Below are positions 1 through 4,053 of a stretch of DNA of 6,720 nt, piece by piece; position 1 is the first letter of the stretch; each line of letters opens with the position of its first letter. The notes beneath the pieces are model-generated. The model was not told the DNA's origin and did not search any database. It worked only from the letters and a program-made list of their open reading frames with translations. The position numbers and the translations under genes were made by a program. The DNA is from a bacterium (GTDB taxonomy: Bacteria; Patescibacteriota; Minisyncoccia; UBA6257; Colwellbacteraceae): contig JAKCBB010000027.1 in NCBI GenBank assembly GCA_021839365.1, positions 1 through 6,720 on the forward strand, given 5' to 3'.

Positions 1-148
1 GTTGGGGGTTGAGGATCAGGACGACGACGGCGGCGAGGATCCCTATTATGGCTATCACTATGAGGAGTTCTATCAACGTGAACGAGCTTCGCTCGTTTGC
101 CTTGTTCTTAGAGAGAGGTTGTTGAGCATCCGATGTTTTATGGCTCAT
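1..148 (-). CDS. Prepilin-type (type IV pilin / pseudopilin) protein, N-terminal part
   Basis: Partial gene: 49 codons are visible and the rest lies beyond the left edge. Translation from the ATG at 148-146 gives a polar, positively charged leader of about 22 residues (MSHKTSDAQQPLSKNKANER then SS). The class III prepilin motif FTLIELLIVIAIIGILAAVV follows, then VLILNPQ. The Glu five residues after the expected cleavage point and the long hydrophobic helix are typical of type IV pilins and pseudopilins, which are processed by a PilD-type peptidase and assembled into a surface filament. Unusually, the residue before the Phe is Ser, not the usual Gly. The leader contains a short palindrome (81-97). 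The start lies 12 bases after the argS stop, on the same strand, without a Shine-Dalgarno site. The mature part is not visible, so the exact family cannot be stated; it could be a major pilin, a minor pseudopilin or a pilin-anchored fusion protein. Confidence 0.85.
   Translation of the reverse strand, partial: MSHKTSDAQQPLSKNKANERSSFTLIELLIVIAIIGILAAVVVLILNPQ
81..97. repeat. Short perfect palindrome with GCGAAGC core inside prepilin leader
   Basis: On the coding (minus) strand the sequence AACGAGCGAAGCTCGTT forms a 7-bp perfect stem with a GAA loop. Its centre, GCGAAGC, is known as an exceptionally stable DNA mini-hairpin. It encodes NERSSF, at the junction of the leader and the pilin helix. 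Whether it belongs to a dispersed repeat family cannot be told from this window; it occurs only once here. Confidence 0.6.
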
Positions 149-159
149 ATTTATTTTAT

Positions 160-189
160 ATCATAGCCTTTCCACCGTTTCTAAGCCAA
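160..189 (-). promoter_or_regulatory. Possible weak promoter for the prepilin gene inside the argS 3' end
   Basis: On the minus strand, TTGGCT (189-184), an 18-base spacer and TATGAT (165-160) resemble -35 and -10 boxes. A transcript would start near 153, about 5 bases before the ATG at 148. The prepilin gene may equally be read through from argS, since only 12 bases separate them. Confidence 0.3.
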
Positions 190-1870
190 GCAAATTCAAC
201 CCCTTTTTAAGCACAATTGAGGCAGTATTTACAAGGGCGAGACGCGAGGCGCGTATTGACGACTCGGCATTCAAAACGTTTTCCGTATGATAGAAATTAT
301 TAATCGCCTCCGAAAGTTCATAGAGATAAACCGCTATTGTGTGCGGATAAAAATTATCCGCGGCTAGACGCACCGCATCCGGGAATGCATCGAGTTTAAG
401 AATAAGCTTTTGCTCGGATTCGGCTTCGAACTCTCCGGAGACGATTTTTTTTGCGCCGGCTTTGCGCAGAATGCTCCTCAATCGGGCATAAGTATAAAGC
501 AGGTATGGCGCGGCGATCCCTTCAAAAGAAAGCATCTTGTCCCAGTTGAAGACAATGTTGCTTAACCTGTTTTGGGACAGGTCATTATATTTCAAAGAAT
601 CGATTCCTATGATTTGCGCGGTTTTCTCCCGCTCGTGTTTCTGAATCTCAGGCGCTTTTTCACTTAGGATAACAGCCGCCTTTGAAACAGCTTCGTCTAT
701 GACCTCCGATAACGAAATATGCTTCCCTGCCCTGGTGGACAACTTTTTAGAGTCTTCTCCTAATACAAGTCCGAACTTGACGTGAACCAGTTCCTGGTTT
801 TTCAGATAGCCGAGTTTTTTAAGCACGGCAAATAATTGTTCAAAATGCAAGTATTGCTCCGCTCCGACCACATACAATATTTTGTCCGCTTTATATTTTT
901 CCAGCCTGTATTTCGCCGCGGCAATATCCGTAGTCGTGTAAAGATACGCCTCGTCGGATTTCTGAATGATAAACGGCGGCAGGTTTTCTTCCTCAAGCGG
1001 GATAATCACAGCCCCTTCGCTTCTTATGGCAATTCCCCTATCAAGAGCTACGTCTACAATCCTTTTAAGAAACGGCTTGTAGAAGCTTTCTCCATTGTTG
1101 ACATCGAAGCGTACGCCAAGCTGTTTTATTATCCGCGAAAACTCACCCATGCTCAGGTTATAAATCTTCTTCCAGAGACGCGCGTTTTCTTTATCGCCGT
1201 ACTGAAGTTTTCTCGTCTCCTCACGCGCGATTTCCTCCAAACGCGGATCATTTTTCATTCTGAAGTTATAGTCGACGTAGAGCTTAAGAAACTCGTCGAT
1301 AGACAGCTCGACTTTTTCTCCGGCGCGTGCTTTTTCCTTATACGCGGCAATCATTATCCCAAACTGCTTTCCCCAGTCCCCCGGGTGGCTCCAGGAAATA
1401 GCCTTATACCCCTGCGACTTATATATATTGAAAAGCGCCTGCCCGATAATGGTCGAGCGCAAATGCCCGAAGTGCAACGGCTTGCCGATATTCGGCGAGC
1501 CGTATTCGACGATTACTCTTTGCCCAGCCCCGATTTTCGAATCGCCCCAGGAAGCTCCGGCGGAAGATATTTTCTTAAACGATTCGTTAATAGTCTTTTC
1601 CGAAACAAAGAAATTAATGTAACCGTTGACTATCTCTATTTTTTCAAAATATCCAGCTGGAGAAGTTTGTATTATCTTACTTTTTAACTTCTCCGCTTCT
1701 TCCATAGGAGATGTACCGTTCTTTTTAGCCAAAAGAAAAGAGGCGTTAGTCGTAAAGTGGCCAAGTCTAGCAATTTTTATTCTTAAGAAAACAAGGTCTT
1801 TGTTATTAGCAATGTCTATGTTTTCTTGCCCAAGTGCAGTTTTTACTATCAGTTTTATCTCCTCAATCAT
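161..1870 (-). CDS. argS: Arginyl-tRNA synthetase
   Basis: Class I synthetase that charges tRNA-Arg with arginine in the cytoplasm. The 569-residue protein is near the usual length for bacterial ArgS. The Add-1-type N-terminal domain (about 1-85) comes first. The catalytic core then opens with VEYGSPNIGKPLHFGHLRST (about 121-140), where HFGH at 133-136 is the HIGH signature. The second signature is the KMSKS variant KKLSTR at 375-380. The C-terminal DALR anticodon-binding domain starts near residue 455 (YLLYTYARLRSILRKAG), and the protein ends LGLETVERL, close to the family's usual end. The stop codon is TGA. The ATG at 1870-1868 has no Shine-Dalgarno site, but TATAAT lies only seven bases upstream, so the mRNA is probably leaderless. 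It is divergent from smpB and followed after 12 bases by the prepilin gene. Confidence 0.98.
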   Translation of the reverse strand: MIEEIKLIVKTALGQENIDIANNKDLVFLRIKIARLGHFTTNASFLLAKKNGTSPMEEAEKLKSKIIQTSPAGYFEKIEIVNGYINFFVSEKTINESFKKISSAGASWGDSKIGAGQRVIVEYGSPNIGKPLHFGHLRSTIIGQALFNIYKSQGYKAISWSHPGDWGKQFGIMIAAYKEKARAGEKVELSIDEFLKLYVDYNFRMKNDPRLEEIAREETRKLQYGDKENARLWKKIYNLSMGEFSRIIKQLGVRFDVNNGESFYKPFLKRIVDVALDRGIAIRSEGAVIIPLEEENLPPFIIQKSDEAYLYTTTDIAAAKYRLEKYKADKILYVVGAEQYLHFEQLFAVLKKLGYLKNQELVHVKFGLVLGEDSKKLSTRAGKHISLSEVIDEAVSKAAVILSEKAPEIQKHEREKTAQIIGIDSLKYNDLSQNRLSNIVFNWDKMLSFEGIAAPYLLYTYARLRSILRKAGAKKIVSGEFEAESEQKLILKLDAFPDAVRLAADNFYPHTIAVYLYELSEAINNFYHTENVLNAESSIRASRLALVNTASIVLKKGLNLLGLETVERL

Positions 1871-1876
1871 TTTGGT

Positions 1877-1882
1877 TATTAT
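1877..1882 (+). promoter_or_regulatory. Putative -10 box for smpB(-ssrA)
   Basis: TATTAT lies 13 bases before the ATG at 1896. Transcription from it would start around 1889, giving a leader of about 7 bases to that ATG or about 19 bases to the ATG at 1908. No convincing -35 box is seen at 1854-1859 (TTTATC). It overlaps the argS -10 box on the other strand by five bases. Confidence 0.5.
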
Positions 1883-1883
1883 A
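1878..1883 (-). promoter_or_regulatory. Putative -10 box for argS (leaderless)
   Basis: The minus strand reads a perfect TATAAT at 1883-1878, seven bases before the argS ATG (1870-1868). The usual start distance puts the first transcribed base at or within a base or two of the A of ATG. No clear -35 hexamer is present at 1901-1907. It shares its bases with the smpB -10 box. Confidence 0.55.
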
Positions 1884-1895
1884 GCGCATTAGTAT

Positions 1896-2345
1896 ATGCT
1901 AAAAGAAATGTCGGACATAGCATTCAACAAGCGCGCCGGTTTCGATTACGAAATAAGCGAAAAATTCGAGGCCGGAATAGAGCTTCTCGGTTTCGAGGTG
2001 AAGGCCGTCAAGTCGGGACGGGTTAATGTTGCCGGCAGTTACGTCACGATCCGCAACGGACAAGCGTGGCTCCTTAACGCCGATATACCCCCGTACCAGA
2101 CGAATAACACTCCAGCGGATTATGACTCGAAACGCACCAGAAAACTTCTCTTAAAGAAATCCGAAATAAAATATCTGACGGGAAAAAGCCAGGAGAAAGG
2201 ATTGACAATCCTTCCGCTTCGTGTTTATCTTCGGCGAGGGCTCATAAAGCTTGAACTCGGCATCGGCAGAAGCAGAAAGAAGCGCGACAAGCGGGAAGTA
2301 ATCCGCAAGCGGGAAGTTGAAAGAGAGCTGGCCCGGCACATTTAA
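1896..2345 (+). CDS. smpB: SsrA-binding protein SmpB
   Basis: Binds the tRNA-like domain of tmRNA and brings it to ribosomes stalled on broken mRNAs. The 149-residue protein shows the family's OB-fold markers: GFDYEI and FEAGIELLGFEVKAVKSGRVN (GxEVK at about 32-36), and RTRKLLL at 80-86. Next come the strand GLTILPLRVYLRRG and a basic C-terminal tail from about 124 containing DKR (131-133). That tail is known to enter the mRNA channel. Within it a 12-base exact repeat (2288-2299 and 2306-2317) encodes KREV twice. The start is uncertain: ATG 1896 is the most upstream, but ATG 1908 (MSDIAFNKRAG) fits the common family N-terminus better, and neither has a clear Shine-Dalgarno site. Its RNA partner ssrA begins two bases after the TAA stop. 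Confidence 0.98.
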   Translation: MLKEMSDIAFNKRAGFDYEISEKFEAGIELLGFEVKAVKSGRVNVAGSYVTIRNGQAWLLNADIPPYQTNNTPADYDSKRTRKLLLKKSEIKYLTGKSQEKGLTILPLRVYLRRGLIKLELGIGRSRKKRDKREVIRKREVERELARHI

Positions 2346-2347
2346 AT

Positions 2348-2674
2348 GGGGGCGAAAGGCTTCGACGGTCGCTTTGCCTAAGAATAAGCAAGTCGAGCGC
2401 TTACTCGTTAAACAAGCGCAAAACATAACTGCCAATAACAGTTACGCTTCCGCTCCGGCTTTAGCATACGCTTAAAGCCCGAACGGCATCGGCTCCGCAA
2501 TGCCTAATAACGGAACTCCGGTGTTATACATTAGGCCAGCCTGAAGCTGTTTTCTTTGTTAAGCTTCGGGTTAAATAAAACAAAGAGGGCCGCCCCGGGC
2601 CTTATCGGGAAACTAAACTTGTAGAAAGTTCTTGGACTAACTTCCGGACGGGGGTTCGATTCTCCCCGCCTCCA
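2348..2674 (+). ncRNA. ssrA: Transfer-messenger RNA (tmRNA), ribosome rescue
   Basis: Rescues stalled ribosomes and tags the unfinished protein. Acceptor stem: GGGGGCG (2348-2354) pairs with CGCCTCC (2667-2673) and contains the G3-U70 pair recognised by alanyl-tRNA synthetase, with A2674 as discriminator. CCA is not encoded (the next bases are CTG). T-loop TTCGATT is at 2655-2661; the D-like region is AAGGCTTCGACGG. Long-range helix: CCTAAGAA (2377-2384) with TTCTTGG (2629-2635), and GCAAGT (2388-2393) with ACTTGT (2617-2622). PK1-like stem: GCGCTT (2397-2402) with AAGCGC (2414-2419), 11 bases before the proposed resume codon GCC (2431). The tag reads ANNSYASAPALAYA with stop TAA at 2473-2475. 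Later pseudoknots: GGCAT/ATGCC (2485/2500) with TCCG/CGGA; CCTGAAGC/GCTTCGGG (2540/2563) with TCTTTGTT/AACAAAGA (2553/2579); GGCC/GGCC (2588/2598) with CCCG/CGGG. The whole fold is convincing; the resume codon is inferred from spacing. Confidence 0.98.
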
Positions 2675-2682
2675 CTGTTCCG

Positions 2683-2706
2683 CCCGCGTAATTTAAAAAA
2701 CGCGGG
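2683..2706. other. Small GC-rich hairpin after ssrA
   Basis: CCCGCGT (2683-2689) and ACGCGGG (2700-2706) form a 7-bp stem with a 10-base AT-rich loop, nine bases after the mature tmRNA 3' end. It lacks a following T-run, so it is more likely a precursor structure than a terminator. It could protect or mark the tmRNA 3' trailer before trimming; that role is a guess. Confidence 0.45.
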
Positions 2707-2727
2707 GGCCGCGCGACGCAAAGAGCA

Positions 2728-2767
2728 AACTAAACAATCCTTCCCGATCAGGAAGGATTGTTTAGTT
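2728..2767. terminator. Bidirectional terminator between ssrA and rplK
   Basis: AACTAAACAATCCTTCC (2728-2744) and its perfect complement (2751-2767) form a 17-bp stem with the 6-base loop CGATCA. It lies between convergent units: ssrA on the plus strand and rplK on the minus strand. After the stem, the plus strand reads ATTTGCCC and the minus strand TGCTCTTTGCG. Neither tail is a classic long T-run, but the last bases of each arm are T-rich (GTTTAGTT). GCAAA and TTTGC just outside could extend the stem around a small bulge. Confidence 0.8.
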
Positions 2768-2777
2768 ATTTGCCCAG

Positions 2778-2797
2778 TTGAGAAAATTATTTCTCAA
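2778..2797 (-). other. Hairpin with the rplK stop codon in its loop
   Basis: On the minus strand TTGAGAAA (2797-2790), loop TAAT (2789-2786) and TTTCTCAA (2785-2778) form a perfect 8-bp hairpin. The UAA stop codon of rplK (2789-2787) makes up three of the four loop bases. It lies 10 bases before the larger terminator stem and may protect the 3' end or help termination. Confidence 0.45.
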
Positions 2798-3212
2798 TCT
2801 CTATACCCATGGATCTGGCCGTTCCGGCGATTATCTTCTCGGCGGATTCCATGTCTTCGGCATTCAGATCAACCATTTTGCGCTCGGCGATTTTTCTTAT
2901 GTCTTCGGCGGTAACGCGGCCAGCTTTGTTCTTATTGGGAACCGCGGACCCCTTCGCCACTCCCGCGGCCTTCCGGAGCATATCCGATGCCGGAGGAGTT
3001 TTTAGTTTGAAAGCGAAACTTCTGTCTTCGTAAACGGTAATCTCGGCCGGAACTATATCCGTGCCCATTTCTTTAGTGGCATCATTGAACTGCTTGCAGA
3101 AGTCCTGGATGTTTATCCCCTGCGGACCTAAAGCGGTCCCGACCGGAGGCGCGGGATTCGCCTTTCCGGCCTCGATCTGAAGTTTTATTACTGTTTTGAT
3201 AGCTTTTGCCAT
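2787..3212 (-). CDS. rplK: 50S ribosomal protein L11 (uL11)
   Basis: Binds 23S rRNA at the GTPase-associated centre and forms the base of the L7/L12 stalk. At 141 residues it is full length. The N-terminal domain begins AKAIKTVIKLQIEAGKANPA, then PPVGTALGPQGINIQDFCKQFN (22-43) carries the conserved proline-rich loop that contacts translation factors. The C-terminal RNA-binding domain includes NKAGRVTAEDIRKIAERK (95-112) and ends GTARSMGIEI. Unlike its neighbours it has a recognisable Shine-Dalgarno, AAGGA at 3227-3223, ten bases before the ATG and overlapping the nusG stop; this fixes the start. It is the last gene of the secE-nusG-rplK cluster, 13 bases after nusG. The gene that normally follows, rplA (uL1), is absent; a terminator and the convergent ssrA come instead. 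Confidence 0.99.
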   Translation of the reverse strand: MAKAIKTVIKLQIEAGKANPAPPVGTALGPQGINIQDFCKQFNDATKEMGTDIVPAEITVYEDRSFAFKLKTPPASDMLRKAAGVAKGSAVPNKNKAGRVTAEDIRKIAERKMVDLNAEDMESAEKIIAGTARSMGIEIEK

Positions 3213-3222
3213 TTTATTTTTT

Positions 3223-3227
3223 TCCTT
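3223..3227 (-). promoter_or_regulatory. Shine-Dalgarno site of rplK
   Basis: AAGGA on the minus strand, ten bases upstream of the rplK ATG and overlapping two bases of the nusG TAA. It is the only clear ribosome binding site among the starts in this window. The overlap would let ribosomes ending nusG restart on rplK. Confidence 0.65.
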
Positions 3228-3786
3228 AAATTTTCCTTGCTTGCAGTGAGTCTAGTTCAACAGCCGTGTCTCTGCCGAATACCGGAACCATGACTTTAAT
3301 TCTTCCTCTTTCTTCATCAACCTCGGAGATCTTCCCATCGTAATCCTTAAAAGGTCCGTCGGTTATCTTGACTACGTCTCCGGCGCGGAAATCTATCTTC
3401 ATCTTCGGTTCTCCTTCGCCCATTCGCGACTTAATAGATTCCACTTCCTCGTAGGAAAGCGGAGTCGGATTGGCCGGATCCGGTCCGACAAACCCGGTGA
3501 CCCGCGGAGTATTTCTCACAACATACCAGGAGTCGGGCTCCATGACCATTTCAACCAACACATAGCTAGGGTAAATCTTTTCCTCAACCACATACCGTTT
3601 GCCGGCTTTTATTTTTATCTTCTTTTCTATCGGAACGACTATGTTAAATATTTTGTCGCCCATTGAAAGGGATTCAACGCGCTGCTTTAAATAACGCGCT
3701 ACCGCATCTTCATATCCGGAATACGTATGGACCGCGTACCATCTTCTGGTACCGGTTTTTTCTGGCTTCAGTGTAGCATCGCTCAT
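3226..3786 (-). CDS. nusG: Transcription termination/antitermination factor NusG
   Basis: Rides on RNA polymerase, suppresses pausing, and through its C-terminal domain contacts Rho or ribosomal protein S10. The 186-residue protein has a short polar extension (1-13). The NGN domain follows from about 14 to 116: RRWYAVHTYSGYEDAVARYL at the start, YPSYVLVEM near 72-80, and NTPRVTGFVG at 92-101. The KOW domain is at about 133-180, with GDVVKITDGPFKDYDGKISE and a conserved Gly in the loop. There is no Shine-Dalgarno before the ATG at 3786; only four bases (TCCC) separate it from the secE stop, so it is probably translated by coupling. Its place between secE and rplK is the classic bacterial order. 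Confidence 0.99.
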   Translation of the reverse strand: MSDATLKPEKTGTRRWYAVHTYSGYEDAVARYLKQRVESLSMGDKIFNIVVPIEKKIKIKAGKRYVVEEKIYPSYVLVEMVMEPDSWYVVRNTPRVTGFVGPDPANPTPLSYEEVESIKSRMGEGEPKMKIDFRAGDVVKITDGPFKDYDGKISEVDEERGRIKVMVPVFGRDTAVELDSLQARKI

Positions 3787-3790
3787 GGGA

Positions 3791-3982
3791 TTATTGTCTT
3801 AGAATCGCTTTCTTAATAATTGTCACAAAGACGTTATCCAGTATCCCGAGATAAATCGCGACGGCCGCCGTTATGATCGCGACAACCCCAACCAAGCGGA
3901 TGGTATCGTCTCGACTCAACCACTTAACCCGGCCGAATTCTTCCTTGGCTTCTACGAAGTAATTTCTAAGATTAGTCAACAT
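3791..3982 (-). CDS. secE: Preprotein translocase subunit SecE
   Basis: Small membrane subunit that clamps SecY in the Sec protein-export channel. The 63-residue form has one membrane segment, as in most bacteria outside the gamma-proteobacteria. The amphipathic N-terminal part NYFVEAKEEFGRVKWLSRDD (8-27) matches the family signature in which KVxWP is typical; here the Trp (21) is followed by Leu instead of Pro. One hydrophobic helix spans about 28-49, followed by the short tail DNVFVTIIKKAI. The ATG at 3982-3980 has no Shine-Dalgarno; a perfect TATAAT ends eight bases upstream, so the mRNA is likely leaderless. It is the first gene of the cluster with nusG and rplK; rpmG and tRNA-Trp, often upstream of it, are replaced by gyrB. 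Confidence 0.95.
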   Translation of the reverse strand: MLTNLRNYFVEAKEEFGRVKWLSRDDTIRLVGVVAIITAAVAIYLGILDNVFVTIIKKAILRQ

Positions 3983-3990
3983 TTGACAGG

Positions 3991-4021
3991 ATTATAGTAC
4001 CAGTTTTTCAGGCTTTTTCAA
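3991..4021 (-). promoter_or_regulatory. Promoter of secE-nusG-rplK
   Basis: On the minus strand TTGAAA (4021-4016) is followed by a 19-base spacer and a perfect TATAAT (3996-3991). The spacer is two bases longer than ideal. Transcription would begin around 3984, one or two bases before the secE ATG. The -35 box overlaps one arm of an inverted repeat (4010-4018 with 4045-4053). Confidence 0.6.
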
Positions 4022-4053
4022 GGAGTCCAAGTAAAAATGGTTCTAAAAAGCCT
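4010..4053. repeat. Inverted repeat across the gyrB stop and secE promoter
   Basis: AGGCTTTTT at 4010-4018 and its exact complement AAAAAGCCT at 4045-4053 are separated by 26 bases. In the RNA reading leftward from gyrB they could form a 9-bp hairpin starting at the gyrB stop codon (4054-4052). No T-run follows on that strand, so it is a poor terminator, though it may protect the gyrB mRNA end. Confidence 0.4.

Noticed and set aside
242..254. ACGCG-AGG-CGCGT small palindrome in argS
   Set aside because: Only five pairs, within coding sequence, with no second copy.
343..361. Perfect 8-bp inverted repeat GCGGATAA-AAA-TTATCCGC in argS
   Set aside because: It encodes ADNFYPH, within the conserved C-terminal domain of ArgS. 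A single 8-bp stem is expected by chance in a window of this size.
836..1687. Long open frame (283 codons) on the plus strand opposite argS
   Set aside because: It lies fully inside the well-supported argS gene, has no recognisable motif, and its composition follows from the codon pattern of argS.
2340..2352. ATTTAA at 2340-2345 as a dedicated ssrA promoter with TTGAAA at 2317-2322
   Set aside because: Poor -10 match, and the start it predicts lies inside the mature tmRNA rather than at 2348.
2419..2433. Tag reading starting earlier, at GCG CAA AAC (2416 onward)
   Set aside because: This would place the resume codon inside the PK1 stem (2414-2419), whereas GCC at 2431 keeps the usual spacing and an A at -4 as in other tmRNAs.
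2151..2435. Minus-strand open frame across the smpB end and tmRNA start
   Set aside because: It spans a conserved protein gene and a structured RNA gene; no start signal or motif supports it.
2675..2786. CRISPR repeats, insertion sequence ends or an attachment site next to the tmRNA 3' end (a common integration site)
   Set aside because: No repeated copy of the ssrA 3' end, no integrase gene and no direct repeats were seen; the region holds only hairpins and the rplK end.
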